Origin: Aeromicrobium terrae
GTDB lineage: Bacteria; Actinomycetota; Actinomycetes; Propionibacteriales; Nocardioidaceae
NCBI RefSeq assembly: GCF_008039565.1
Contig: NZ_VDUX01000004.1
Span: forward strand, 342,568-406,567
Direction of reading: 5' to 3'
DNA length: 64,000 nucleotides
The position numbers were made by a program, and so were the translations under genes. The notes under the pieces are model-generated. The model was given only the letters and a program-made list of their open reading frames with translations. It searched no databases and was not told where the DNA came from. This document shows positions 29,168-38,866 of the stretch, in pieces. Positions within the stretch are counted from its first letter, which is position 1. The number at the start of each line of letters is the position of its first letter.

Positions 29168-29731
29168 CTACGTCGCTCCACGCCCGAGCGGGAACGTCGC
29201 GACGGTCTCGTAGCGCGGGCGGCGGCGCGGACCCTCCCCGAGGTGGCTCGCGACGAGCGCGACCTCGTCGAGCGCCCAAGACGGGCCGCGGTAGGCGTCG
29301 AGCAGTCGAACCCACGGCGTCGTCTCGACCGGCCGGCCCATGCGGGCGACGGTGACGTGGCGGCGGAACCGCCGGCCGTCGACCTCGATGCCGGACGTGC
29401 TCGCAGCCGTGCGGGCGCCCGACGCCAGACGGTCGAGCTCCGCCGGGTCGTCGACGTCGACGCCGGCCCAGAGCACCTTCGCCCGCGCGACGTTCGGGAA
29501 CGCGCCGCCGCCGGTGATCGTCGCGGTCGTCGGGCGCCGCTTCTGCGCGGCCCGCTCGAGCCGGTCGACGAGCCCGTCGAGCTTGTGGTCCGCGACGTCG
29601 GCCATGAAGGCGAGGGTCAGGTGGAGCTGGTCGGCCTGCGTCCAGCGGAACGGGCCGGCCTCGCGCCGGACCTCGAGGAACGCGTCGAGGTCCTCGATCA
29701 CCTCGGCCGGCGGGACGACGGCGGCGAACAT
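29168..29731 (-). CDS. thpR: RNA 2',3'-cyclic phosphodiesterase (2H family)
   Basis: 187 residues with both histidine motifs of the 2H phosphoesterases, HLTLAF and HVTVAR. The family opens 2',3'-cyclic phosphates on RNA ends. Start taken at the ATG of MFAAVVPP; a GTG two codons upstream is possible. Confidence 0.88.
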   Translation of the reverse strand: MFAAVVPPAEVIEDLDAFLEVRREAGPFRWTQADQLHLTLAFMADVADHKLDGLVDRLERAAQKRRPTTATITGGGAFPNVARAKVLWAGVDVDDPAELDRLASGARTAASTSGIEVDGRRFRRHVTVARMGRPVETTPWVRLLDAYRGPSWALDEVALVASHLGEGPRRRPRYETVATFPLGRGAT

Positions 29732-29765
29732 CCTCACCCCATCAGTGTGCGGGCAGGATGGAGGC

Positions 29766-30119
29766 ATGGAGATCTGGATGAACCCGTCGTGCTCGAAGTG
29801 CCGGTCCGCGAAGGCCGACCTCGACGCCGCCGGCGTGCAGTACACCGAGCGGCGCTACCTCGACGAGCCGCCGACGCCGGCCGAGCTCTCCGAGGTGCTC
29901 GACCGCCTCGGCCTCGAGCCCTGGGACATCGCCCGCCCCAAGGAGACTCGCGAGGCCGGCATCGACCACCCGAAGGACGCCGAGCACCGCGACGCCTGGA
30001 TCGCCGCGCTGATCGAGAACCCGCGCGCCATCCAGCGGCCGATCATCACCGCCGACGACGGCAGCGCCTACGTCGCCCGCGACCCCGAGACCGTGCAGCA
30101 GGCGATCGGTCGGGCGTAG
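29766..30119 (+). CDS. ArsC/Spx-family thioredoxin-fold protein
   Basis: 117 residues. NPSCSKCRSA carries a CxxC at the start of the thioredoxin fold, and RPIITADDG is the usual cis-proline region of ArsC-like proteins. It could be a glutaredoxin-type arsenate reductase. No arsenic genes surround it, so a general thiol-redox role is equally possible. Confidence 0.85.
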   Translation: MEIWMNPSCSKCRSAKADLDAAGVQYTERRYLDEPPTPAELSEVLDRLGLEPWDIARPKETREAGIDHPKDAEHRDAWIAALIENPRAIQRPIITADDGSAYVARDPETVQQAIGRA

Positions 30120-30126
30120 TCGACTG

Positions 30127-31329
30127 TCACCAGGCTCGCCGGACGGACGCCAGCCCCAGTGCCCCGGCGGCGAGGCAGGCGACCGCGACCACCGCGGTGA
30201 ACCACGGGAAGACCGACTCGAGGCTCCACTGCGTCGCGGCCCAGCCCGCCCCGATCGTCGGCACGGCCATGGCGCCGTAGGCGAGCAGGTAGAACGCCGA
30301 CATCACCTCGCCGCGGTGTCCGGCGGGCACGACGCTGCCCAGGTGACGCAACGAGCCGCCCATCGCAAGCCCGAACGTGAGGCCCATCAGGACCGCCGCG
30401 GCGACGACGAGGCCGGCCGAGCGGCTGTCGAGGGCGAACAGGCTTAGCACCAGAGCGAGGGCCGTGCCGAAGTCGCCCGCGACCGCCGCGCGCCGCGCTG
30501 CGAGCCGGCCGCCGAAGGCCTGGCCGAACGCGCCCGCGCCCGCCATGGCCGTCACGACCAGGCCGCCGAACACCAGGCTGTGGATGCCGGTCGAGACGCC
30601 CGCGAAGGCTGGGAACAGCGACAGGTAGACGCCGAGCACCGACCACGCCGCCATCACGCCGAGGACGGCGAACCGGAAGTCGGCCCGGATCTCGGCGGGC
30701 ACCCTTGGCCGGGCGATCCGCACGGGCTGGGTCGAGCGGTCCCGGTGCGTCTCCGGCATCGGCAGCAGCGCGGCGAGCAGGAGCACGACCACCAGCGTGA
30801 CGATCGCGTACGGCGTCACCAGCGGGTCGGGGGCGAACTGCGCCAGCAGCGAGGCGGACAGGATGGTCACCGCCATGCCCACGTTGATCGTGATGCCGGT
30901 CAGGTGCCCGGTCCGCGCACCGTCGTCCGGGCGGAGGTCGAGCATCGCGGCGGTCGCCACGACCACGACCGTGCCGACGGCGGCCCCGTGCAGCGCGCGG
31001 GCGACGTAGAGAGCGGTCACGTCGCGGGCGAGCATGAAGACCACCAGCCCGACGACCATCGCGACCACCGCGCCGAGCAGGAGCGGCTTGCGGCCGTAGC
31101 GGTCGGACACGACGCCAGATACGAGCACCGCGACCAGGGCGCCGAAGGCGTAGACCGCGAAGACGAGCGTCGTGGTGATCGGGGTGAGGCGCCATTGCTC
31201 CTCGTAGATGCCGTACAGGGGCGCCGGTGCGCCGGAGACGCCCAGCGAGACCGCCAGCAGGAGCATCAGCAGCGGGTAGGCCGGGAGTTGCCGGCCGAGG
31301 CCGAGCCGGGTGTCGATCGTGGTGGTCAT
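30127..31329 (-). CDS. MFS transporter
   Basis: 400 residues, about twelve membrane helices, with the loop motif GVVSDRYGRKPLLL between TM2 and TM3 typical of major-facilitator drug/proton exporters. The ATG has GCAGGAGAAGC before it. It is divergent from an ArsR-type regulator with two palindromic operators between them, so export of a compound sensed by that regulator is likely. Confidence 0.9.
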   Translation of the reverse strand: MTTTIDTRLGLGRQLPAYPLLMLLLAVSLGVSGAPAPLYGIYEEQWRLTPITTTLVFAVYAFGALVAVLVSGVVSDRYGRKPLLLGAVVAMVVGLVVFMLARDVTALYVARALHGAAVGTVVVVATAAMLDLRPDDGARTGHLTGITINVGMAVTILSASLLAQFAPDPLVTPYAIVTLVVVLLLAALLPMPETHRDRSTQPVRIARPRVPAEIRADFRFAVLGVMAAWSVLGVYLSLFPAFAGVSTGIHSLVFGGLVVTAMAGAGAFGQAFGGRLAARRAAVAGDFGTALALVLSLFALDSRSAGLVVAAAVLMGLTFGLAMGGSLRHLGSVVPAGHRGEVMSAFYLLAYGAMAVPTIGAGWAATQWSLESVFPWFTAVVAVACLAAGALGLASVRRAW

Positions 31330-31347
31330 GCTTCTCCTGCGTGCTAG

Positions 31348-31404
31348 GTTCGATGTAGATCGAACAGGTCAACACTCAGGACAAGTTCGATGAACATCGA
31401 ACTT
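31348..31404. promoter_or_regulatory. Two palindromic operators between MFS and ArsR-type genes
   Basis: GTTCGAT-gtag-ATCGAAC (31348-31365) and AAGTTCGAT-gaac-ATCGAACTT (31383-31404, perfect 9-bp arms) share the half-site GTTCGAT and a 4-nt spacer. Their centres are 37 bp apart, just over three and a half helical turns. This is the expected layout for a dimeric winged-helix repressor acting on both divergent genes. Confidence 0.82.
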
Positions 31405-31432
31405 ATTCCCATCCTCCGACAGGAGATTTCTC

Positions 31433-31741
31433 GTGACCACGGAGACGTCCGGCACCGCCCCGGTGGCGCCTCTTCCCGACGTCCTGGACGCGTTGTCCGA
31501 CCCGGTCCGGCTCGAGATGGTCCGCCGGCTCGCTGCCGAGGGCGGACCGGTCGCGTGCTCCCGGCTCTACGACGGCATCGGCAAGTCGACCGCCAGCCAC
31601 CACTTCAAGACCCTGCGCGAGGCGGGCATCATCGAGCGGAGCTCCCGCGACGGGCAGACGTTCCAGCGCCTCCGTGTCGACGAGGTTGAGGAGGCCCTGC
31701 CGGGCGTGCTCACCGCCATCGTCGCGGCAGCCCGCCGGTAA
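31433..31741 (+). CDS. ArsR-family winged-helix repressor
   Basis: 102 residues. SDPVRLEMVRRLA and STASHHFKTLREAGII give the HTH_20/ArsR fold. There is no cysteine cluster of metal sensors (a single Cys in VACSRLY), so the ligand is probably organic. The GTG start has AGGAG ten bases upstream. It likely represses itself and the MFS gene through the operators at 31348-31404. Confidence 0.9.
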   Translation: MTTETSGTAPVAPLPDVLDALSDPVRLEMVRRLAAEGGPVACSRLYDGIGKSTASHHFKTLREAGIIERSSRDGQTFQRLRVDEVEEALPGVLTAIVAAARR

Positions 31742-31744
31742 CGA

Positions 31745-32800
31745 CTAGACCAGCCCGAGGTCGATCAGGCTCTCCGCGGTGGCGACGATCGCGTCCTCCC
31801 GCGACCGCGGCTCCCAGCCGAGCACCTCGCGTGCCTTCGCGTTCGACACACGCTTGGCCTTGTTGAGCTCGGGCACGACGAGCTTGAGCGTCGGGTCGAA
31901 GATCGAGGCGACGCGCACCAGGAACGCCGGGACGCGCCGCGTCGGCACCCTCTTCGCCCGCTCGCCGAGGCGCTCCCGCAAGACTGACGCCATGTCGGCG
32001 GTGCTCATGGGTTCGCCCGCGACCGCCAGGAAGCGCTCGCCCGCCGCGGCCGGGTCCGTCATGGCCCGCACGTGCAGGTCGGCGACGTCCCGCACGTCCA
32101 CCACCGAGTACGACAGCGGCGGAAGACCGGGCACCTTCCCGGTCATCAGCCGGGACACCAGCTCGACCGAGGTCGAGTAGTCCGGTGCGAGCACCGGCCC
32201 GTACACGCCCACCGGGTTGACGGTGGCCAGCTCGGGCCCGCCGGCCGCGACGAAGTCCCAGGCGGCGCGCTCGGCCAGGGTCTTCGACCGCGTGTAGGCG
32301 CCGACGTCGGCCGTCGCGTCCGTCCAGTCGTCCTCGGTGAACGGCGTCGACCGCGGCTCGTGGCCGTAGCCGACGGCCGCGAACGAGGAGGTGAGCACGA
32401 CGCGTCGGACGCCGGCTTCCCGGGCGGCACGGAGGACCCGCAGCGCCCCGTCACGCGCCGGCACGATCAGCTCGTCCTCGTCCTTCGGGACGCCGAGCGG
32501 GAACGGGGACGCGACGTGCAGCACGTACTGGCACCCGGCGACCGCCTCCGGCCAGCCGTCGTCGGACGTGAGGTCGGCGACGGCGAAGGTGACGTCGGCG
32601 TCGGCGGGGGCGCCACCCCGCGCCAGCATCGCTCGGACGTCGTCCTCGCGGCCGGCGGACCGGACGGTGGTCCGCACCCGGTAGCCGTCCTCCAGCAGCC
32701 GCAGGATGCAGTGCACCCCGACGAACCCGGAACCCCCCGTGACCAGAACCGTCTCGTCGCGCACGCCTGGCTCCTTCGCCTCAGCCCCGAGAGGCTCCAT
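31745..32800 (-). CDS. Extended SDR, dihydroflavonol-reductase-like aldehyde reductase
   Basis: 351 residues. TGGSGFVGVHC is the NAD(P) motif, and the catalytic YTRSK pair (Tyr-x-x-x-Lys) lies mid-protein. NPVGVYGPVL fits the DFR/GRE2-type epimerase-reductases. It starts 9 bp after menB and is probably cotranscribed with it. Substrate unknown. A GTG 36 bp downstream is a possible shorter start. Confidence 0.82.
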   Translation of the reverse strand: MEPLGAEAKEPGVRDETVLVTGGSGFVGVHCILRLLEDGYRVRTTVRSAGREDDVRAMLARGGAPADADVTFAVADLTSDDGWPEAVAGCQYVLHVASPFPLGVPKDEDELIVPARDGALRVLRAAREAGVRRVVLTSSFAAVGYGHEPRSTPFTEDDWTDATADVGAYTRSKTLAERAAWDFVAAGGPELATVNPVGVYGPVLAPDYSTSVELVSRLMTGKVPGLPPLSYSVVDVRDVADLHVRAMTDPAAAGERFLAVAGEPMSTADMASVLRERLGERAKRVPTRRVPAFLVRVASIFDPTLKLVVPELNKAKRVSNAKAREVLGWEPRSREDAIVATAESLIDLGLV

Positions 32801-32809
32801 CGTGGCGCA

Positions 32810-33727
<918 letters not shown>

Positions 33728-33750
33728 CCGGCGAGGTTAGCGCGGTGGTT

Positions 33751-33869
33751 GGTTTACCAGGTTCAGTAGGCAAACTGACGCCGACCGCGCACGCCCCACG
33801 GCAAGCTGCCACATCTCACGGCAGATCTGCCCTGAGATGTGCGAGTTTGCCCACTGAACCTGGTAAACC
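33751..33869. repeat. 119-bp nested palindromic element
   Basis: The outer arms at 33751-33776 and 33844-33869 pair over 26 bp with one mismatch. Inside is a 30-nt near-perfect palindrome (33811-33840) centred on GGCAGATCTGCC. The element lies upstream of both menB and the SDR, so it is not a terminator for either. It resembles a non-autonomous, MITE-like element; no target-site duplication is evident. Confidence 0.75.
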
Positions 33870-33918
33870 TCACACCGTCGCCGATGACACTCCCAGATAC
33901 CGGCGGTATGTTGACTGG

Positions 33919-34818
33919 ATGAGCAAGAGATTCGACGGCCAGGTCGCCGTGATCACCGGGGCGGCCCGGGGCATCGGCGCAGGCGTCGCCCGCGGTTACG
34001 TCGAGCGCGGAGGCAAGGTCGCGCTGCTCGGCCTCGAGCCGGACCTGCTGAAGCAGTTGTCCGACGAGCTCGGCGACGCGGCCGAGTGGTGGGAGGTCGA
34101 CGTCCGCGACGGTGCCGCCGTCACCCACGGGATCGACGCCGCTGCGGAGCACTTCGGCCGCATCGACCACGTGCTCGCCAACGCCGGCATCGCGTCGTAC
34201 GGCACGGTGCGGCAGATCGACGAGGTCGCGTTCGACCGCGTCATCGACATCAACATCACCGGCGTCTTCCGCACGCTGCACGCCGCGATCCCGCACCTGG
34301 AGAAGACCAAGGGCTACGCGCTCGTCGTCGCGTCCCTCGCCTCGTTCGGCACCCTCGCGGGCCTCGCGTCGTACAACGCGAGCAAGGCCGGCGCCGAGTC
34401 GCTGGCCCTCGCCACGAAGCAGGAGGTCGCCCACCTCGGCATCGGGGTCGGCGTCTGCCACCCGTCGTGGATCGACACCGACATCGTCCGCAACGCCGAG
34501 AAGGACCTGCCGTCGTTCCGCGCCGCCCGCAAGAAGATGCCGTACCCGGCCAACTCGACGACGTCGGTCGAGGAGTGCGTCGAGGCGATCCTCACCGGCC
34601 TCGCGAAGCGCAAGGCCCGCGTCTACGTGCCCAAGGGCGTCGTCCTCGCGAACTTCACCAAGCCGCTGCTGAACAGCGCCGCGGCCTGGCCGCTGGTCCG
34701 CCGCATGGCGAGCGCCCAGGTGCCCAGCCTCGAGCGCGACGTCGAGAACCTCGGCCGCTTCCAGCACTCCCACGTGCCCCTCACCGACCGCTCCGACCCG
34801 AAGGACAACCCGGCCTGA
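33919..34818 (+). CDS. Short-chain dehydrogenase/reductase
   Basis: 299 residues with TGAARGIG, NAG in VLANAGIAS, and the catalytic YNASK. The C-terminal 60 residues extend beyond a minimal SDR (FTKPLLNSAAAWPLVRRM), as in lipid-associated SDRs of actinobacteria. TATGTT (33907-33912) lies 6 nt before the ATG: leaderless. Substrate unknown. The stop overlaps the next gene by 4 bp. Confidence 0.88.
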   Translation: MSKRFDGQVAVITGAARGIGAGVARGYVERGGKVALLGLEPDLLKQLSDELGDAAEWWEVDVRDGAAVTHGIDAAAEHFGRIDHVLANAGIASYGTVRQIDEVAFDRVIDINITGVFRTLHAAIPHLEKTKGYALVVASLASFGTLAGLASYNASKAGAESLALATKQEVAHLGIGVGVCHPSWIDTDIVRNAEKDLPSFRAARKKMPYPANSTTSVEECVEAILTGLAKRKARVYVPKGVVLANFTKPLLNSAAAWPLVRRMASAQVPSLERDVENLGRFQHSHVPLTDRSDPKDNPA

Positions 34819-35675
34819 GCGCAGACCTCGCCCAGCTGGCGGACGAGCTCTACGCCGTCCCGCCCGGCGACTTCGTGTCCGCGCGGAACACGAAGGCCAA
34901 GCAGGTGTCGGACTCCGACGTCGCCGCGCAGGTGCGCGCCCTGACGAAGCCGTCGGTCGCCGCCTACGTCGTGAACCTGCTGGTGCGGGAGTCGCCGGAG
35001 GAGATCGAGGACCTCATCGAGCTCGGCGACCGGCTGCGCGAGGCCCAGTCGTCCCAGGACGGCACGACCTTGCGCGCGCTCGACAGGGAGCGACGCGAGC
35101 TCACCCGCACGATCGCGAAGAACGGCATCCAGCTCGCCGCCGAGGCCGGCACCAAGGTCAGCGCCGCCGCGGAGGCACAGGTCGACGACACCCTGCGCGC
35201 GGCCATGGCCGACCCCGAGGCCGCCGACGCCGTGCGGACCGGTCGGCTCACCCGAGCGCTCGACGCCAGCGGCTTCGGTGGCGTCGACCTCGACGACGCG
35301 GTCGCGGTGCCGGAGACGCTCGCGACGGTCACCCCGCTGGCGCCGCGGCGCAAGGCCAAGGCGGCGAGCCAGAAGGACAAGGCGATCGCCGCCGCGCGCG
35401 AGGAGGTCGCGTCGGCCGAGCGGACCGAGAAGCAGGCGCGGAAGGTCGCCGACCGTGCCCGCCGTGATCGCGACGCGGCGCTCGAGCGCTACCAGGAGCT
35501 CGACGACGAGGCGCAGCAGCTGCGGGCCGCGCTGAAGAAGGCGGAGCAGCGGCTCGCGGCCGCCGAGCACGACCTGGAGTCGGCGCGCGAGGACGTCGAC
35601 GAGGCGGAGGAGGACGAGGACGCCGCGCAGCAGGCCCTCGACGCGGCCCAGCGCGAGCTCGACCGGCTCACCTAG
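34815..35675 (+). CDS. Coiled-coil protein with probable CTG start
   Basis: 286 residues. The N-terminal domain (DLAQLADELYAVPPGDF, then ARNTKAK) recurs in actinobacterial hypothetical proteins, and the C-terminal 110 residues form an Ala/Glu/Arg-rich coiled coil. No ATG or GTG precedes the conserved N-terminus in frame; a CTG at 34815 overlaps the SDR stop (CTGA) exactly as ATGA overlaps do elsewhere. The first GTG, at 34875, would remove the conserved start. Function unknown. Confidence 0.7.
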   Translation: MSADLAQLADELYAVPPGDFVSARNTKAKQVSDSDVAAQVRALTKPSVAAYVVNLLVRESPEEIEDLIELGDRLREAQSSQDGTTLRALDRERRELTRTIAKNGIQLAAEAGTKVSAAAEAQVDDTLRAAMADPEAADAVRTGRLTRALDASGFGGVDLDDAVAVPETLATVTPLAPRRKAKAASQKDKAIAAAREEVASAERTEKQARKVADRARRDRDAALERYQELDDEAQQLRAALKKAEQRLAAAEHDLESAREDVDEAEEDEDAAQQALDAAQRELDRLT

Positions 35676-36328
35676 TGCTGGACGCTCGCCGCGAGGGACA
35701 CCATGTGCCCGAGGCGGGCGATCTCCGACGGCAGGAACTCCGGTCCGCCGCGACGGCCGACGACCACGACGAACCCCGTGCCGTCGCGCAGCCGGCCGGG
35801 GCTCGCGGTGAGCAGGATCGAGTCCCACGCCGAGACGCCGTCGACGGCGTGCGTGGTGCGCAGGCGCAGCCACCCGTTCGCGGCCTCGACGACGTCGTCG
35901 CCCTTCAGCCGGGGGGCCGCCGGGCTCGCGTGCCACACCTCCGGCCCGTCCTCGCCGCGACGTACTGCCATCGCCCAGTCGGTGCGGAACGTGTCGGGCA
36001 CGACCGACACCAGGTTCTCGACGGCCTTCCCCGGCTCCTGCGTGAACGCCTCGACCGCCTCCAGGTCCATCCGGAGGTTCGCGCCGGCGTTGTACCGAGA
36101 GATCCAGTGCACCCGTACGCCCTCGAGCGCGTGGCACGCGGTCACCAGGGCATCGGGCATGAGGCGCGGCGGCAGCTCGAGCAGCACGTCGTCGACGGCC
36201 ACACCGTCGGCCCGGTGCTCGACGATCTCGATCGCCTCGATGTCGGCCCCCGCGCCACCGAGCGCGGACGCCAGCGCGCCGAGGGAGCCGGGCACGTCGG
36301 GCAGCTCCACGCGGAGCAGGAACGCCAT
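35672..36328 (-). CDS. ACT-domain protein
   Basis: 218 residues. An N-terminal ACT domain (LLRVELPDVPGSLGALASAL) would bind an amino acid or similar ligand; the C-terminal half (WLRLRTTHAVDGVSAWDSILLTA) is not assigned to a family. It overlaps the convergent coiled-coil gene by 4 bp. Probably a small-molecule sensor. Confidence 0.75.
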   Translation of the reverse strand: MAFLLRVELPDVPGSLGALASALGGAGADIEAIEIVEHRADGVAVDDVLLELPPRLMPDALVTACHALEGVRVHWISRYNAGANLRMDLEAVEAFTQEPGKAVENLVSVVPDTFRTDWAMAVRRGEDGPEVWHASPAAPRLKGDDVVEAANGWLRLRTTHAVDGVSAWDSILLTASPGRLRDGTGFVVVVGRRGGPEFLPSEIARLGHMVSLAASVQH

Positions 36329-36384
36329 GGCGGTATCTCACCACGGCGACGTTGCGGTTGTGTGACATCGATAGCGTTGGGGCT

Positions 36385-36732
36385 GTGACCAGCACAGACA
36401 CGGTGACCCCTGCCCGCACCGCAACCCGCACCTGGTTCCGCGCCATCGCCGTCGCCGAAGCCGTCTCCTGGCTCGGACTCCTCATCGCGATGTTCTTCAA
36501 GTGGATCGTCCAGGACGACCCGCACACGGGCATCGAGGGCGGCGTCCCGGTCATGGGACCCATCCACGGCGCGATCTTCGTCGCGTACGTCGTGATGTGC
36601 TTCGTCGCCCGCAGCCGCTTCGCCTGGACCGCCCGGACGACGCTCGTCGCGCTCGTCGCTGCGGTCCCGCCGTTCGCCACCGCGGTCTTCGAGGTCGTCG
36701 CCGACCGCAAGGGCCTGCTGGCGCGCCGATAG
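36385..36732 (+). CDS. DUF3817 integral membrane protein
   Basis: 115 residues with three hydrophobic helices, including the conserved [17 protein letters not shown] and [12 protein letters not shown] of DUF3817. Function unknown. GTG start 7 nt after TAGCGT (36372-36377), so the message is probably leaderless. Confidence 0.83.
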   Translation: MTSTDTVTPARTATRTWFRAIAVAEAVSWLGLLIAMFFKWIVQDDPHTGIEGGVPVMGPIHGAIFVAYVVMCFVARSRFAWTARTTLVALVAAVPPFATAVFEVVADRKGLLARR

Positions 36733-36742
36733 TCTGTCGGCC

Positions 36743-37465
36743 GTGGAGGAGCACTCGCGCGGCGCGCGCTACCTGACGCGGATCAACCAGTCGCGCCTGC
36801 TCGCCGAGCCGCCCGTGCGCATCCTCGGCACCCTCGTGCTCCGCTCGGACACCCACGTGGGCGCGTTCACCGAGTTCGGCCGCAACGTCGAGTGCCAGCA
36901 CGCCGAGATCGGGCGCTACAGCGAGATCGGCCCCAGCAGCCTGCTCGGCGCCACCGGCCACCCGCTCGACTGGCTGAGCGTCTCCGCGTTCCAGTACAAG
37001 AAGGCCACCTGGGGCTGGCACCCCACCGCGTCCGACGCCGAGGTCGTCGAGCCCGAGGTCGACGGCCGCCCGTCGTTCCGCGGCGAAGGGCTCGGCAGCA
37101 TCGGCAACGACGTGTGGCTCGGCGCGAACGTCGTCGTGCTCAAGGGCGTCACCGTCGGCCACGGCGCCGTGGTGGCCGCCAACTCCGTGGTGACCAAGGA
37201 CGTCGAGCCGTACACGATCGTCGGCGGCGCCCCCGCCAAGCCGATCCGGCGGCGCCACGACGACGCCCTCGTCGACGAGCTGCTCGAGCTCGCCTGGTGG
37301 CGGTTCACCCCCAACCAGCTGAAGGGCGTCTCGTTCCACGAGCCCGCCCAGGCGGTCAAGCAGCTGCGCGAGCGGGTGCCCGACCTGGAGCCCTACGAGC
37401 CGGGGTTCGTCGAGATCACCAAGCCCGCGCCCGCGCCGCGGCGACGCCGGTTCCGCCTCCGCTGA
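36743..37465 (+). CDS. Hexapeptide-repeat acyltransferase (xenobiotic acyltransferase type)
   Basis: 240 residues, left-handed beta-helix repeats ([20 protein letters not shown], then [13 protein letters not shown] and [13 protein letters not shown]). Members transfer acetyl groups to antibiotics, sugars or nucleotides. GTG start 7 nt after TAGTCT (36730-36735). The C-terminal Arg/Pro tail is not part of the fold. Confidence 0.82.
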   Translation: MEEHSRGARYLTRINQSRLLAEPPVRILGTLVLRSDTHVGAFTEFGRNVECQHAEIGRYSEIGPSSLLGATGHPLDWLSVSAFQYKKATWGWHPTASDAEVVEPEVDGRPSFRGEGLGSIGNDVWLGANVVVLKGVTVGHGAVVAANSVVTKDVEPYTIVGGAPAKPIRRRHDDALVDELLELAWWRFTPNQLKGVSFHEPAQAVKQLRERVPDLEPYEPGFVEITKPAPAPRRRRFRLR

Positions 37466-37502
37466 ACGTGCCCGTTCGACCCGCTGTGGTTATCGTCGAG
37501 AC

Positions 37503-37988
37503 ATGCCGTTCCGGAAGAAGAAGACCGCTCGTGACCAGCTCGAGGCGCGCCTCGACGACTTCGTCTCCCAGGCCGATGACCTGCGGCAACAGGTAGCCGC
37601 TCGGGCCCCGGAGGTGCGCGACACGCTCCTGGAGCGCCTCGACGCGGGGCTCACCGAGGTGCGCACCCGCTGGCCGGACATCCGCGACGAGCTCCTCGAC
37701 CGCGCTCCCACGCTGAGCGAGGAGACCCTCGACAAGCTGCCGGACGCCGTCTCGGACAAGGTGCCGGACGAGATGAAGCCCAAGAAGAAGCGCCGCCTTC
37801 GCAAGGTCGCCGTGCTCGGGCTGATCGCCGGCGCCGGCGCGGCGGCGTTCAGCGCCGTCCGAGGCAAGGGCCCGTCCACCCCGCCGCCCCCGCCGTACGA
37901 CCGGCCGAAGCCCGCCCCGGCGCCCACCCCGGCTGCCCCGCCCACCGCTGCGGACGTCGTCGACGAGGCGCCTCCGCCGCCGGCGTAG
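37503..37988 (+). CDS. Membrane-anchored hypothetical protein with proline-rich tail
   Basis: 161 residues. An amphipathic helical N-terminus (LEARLDDFVSQADDLRQQVA) is followed by a basic KKKRRLRK patch, a single helix VAVLGLIAGAGAAAFSAV and a proline-rich tail. Not a family I recognise. TATCGT (37491-37496) lies 6 nt before the ATG. It precedes ku by 16 bp and may be cotranscribed. Confidence 0.7.
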   Translation: MPFRKKKTARDQLEARLDDFVSQADDLRQQVAARAPEVRDTLLERLDAGLTEVRTRWPDIRDELLDRAPTLSEETLDKLPDAVSDKVPDEMKPKKKRRLRKVAVLGLIAGAGAAAFSAVRGKGPSTPPPPPYDRPKPAPAPTPAAPPTAADVVDEAPPPPA

Positions 37989-38004
37989 TGCAAGACTTGG
38001 GCCC

Positions 38005-38865
38005 ATGAGGTCCATCTGGAAGGGATCGATCAGCTTCGGGCTGGTCAACGTCCCGATCAAGGTCTACAGCGCGACGGAGAGCCACGACGTCTCGCTGCAC
38101 CAGGTCCACGAGAAGGACGGCGGCCGCATCCGCTACCAGCGCAAGTGCGAGGTGTGCGGCAAGGTCGTCGCCTACGAGGACATCACCAAGGCCTACGACG
38201 ACGGCACCCAGACGGTCGTGCTGACCGAGGAGGAGCTCAAGTCGCTCCCCGCGGAGAACAACCACGAGATCGAGGTCGTGGAGTTCGTGCCGGCCGACCA
38301 GATCGACCCGATCATGCTCGACAAGCCGTACTACCTCGAGCCCGACGCCCGCGCGCTCAAGCCGTACACGCTGCTGCGCCGCGCGCTGGAGGAGACGGAC
38401 CGGATGGCCGTCGTCCAGTTCGCGCTGCGGCAGAAGTCGCGGCTCGCCGTGCTGCGCGTGCGCGACAAGGTGCTGATGCTCCAGACGATGCTCTGGGACG
38501 ACGAGGTGCGCGAGGCGTCGTTCGACGTGCTCGACGAGGTGCCCCGGATCAGCGCCAAGGAGCGCGAGATGGCCGCGCAGCTGGTCGACTCGCTCGCCGG
38601 CGACTTCGACGCCAGCCAGTTCTCCGACGACTACCAGGAGCAGCTGAAGACCCTCGTCGAGGCCAAGCTCGAGCAGGGCGACGCGCTCGACACCGCCGCC
38701 ACGTTCGGCGAGACCGAGGACGAGGAGGGCGAGGGCGCCGAGGTCGTCGACCTGATGGAGGCCCTGCAGCGCAGCGTCGAGAAGAGCAAGAGCAAGAAGA
38801 CGGCCGCCAAGAAGTCGACGGCCAAGAAGAGCTCGTCGTCGAAGAAGGCCAAGAAGGGCGCGTAG
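38005..38865 (+). CDS. ku: Non-homologous end-joining protein Ku
   Basis: 286 residues. WKGSISFGLVNVPIKVYSAT and the CxxC pair in RKCEVCGKVV are typical of bacterial Ku; the lysine-rich C-terminal tail (from about residue 255) binds DNA ends. It homodimerises on double-strand ends and recruits LigD, encoded one base downstream. Confidence 0.97.
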   Translation: MRSIWKGSISFGLVNVPIKVYSATESHDVSLHQVHEKDGGRIRYQRKCEVCGKVVAYEDITKAYDDGTQTVVLTEEELKSLPAENNHEIEVVEFVPADQIDPIMLDKPYYLEPDARALKPYTLLRRALEETDRMAVVQFALRQKSRLAVLRVRDKVLMLQTMLWDDEVREASFDVLDEVPRISAKEREMAAQLVDSLAGDFDASQFSDDYQEQLKTLVEAKLEQGDALDTAATFGETEDEEGEGAEVVDLMEALQRSVEKSKSKKTAAKKSTAKKSSSSKKAKKGA

Positions 38866-38866
38866 C

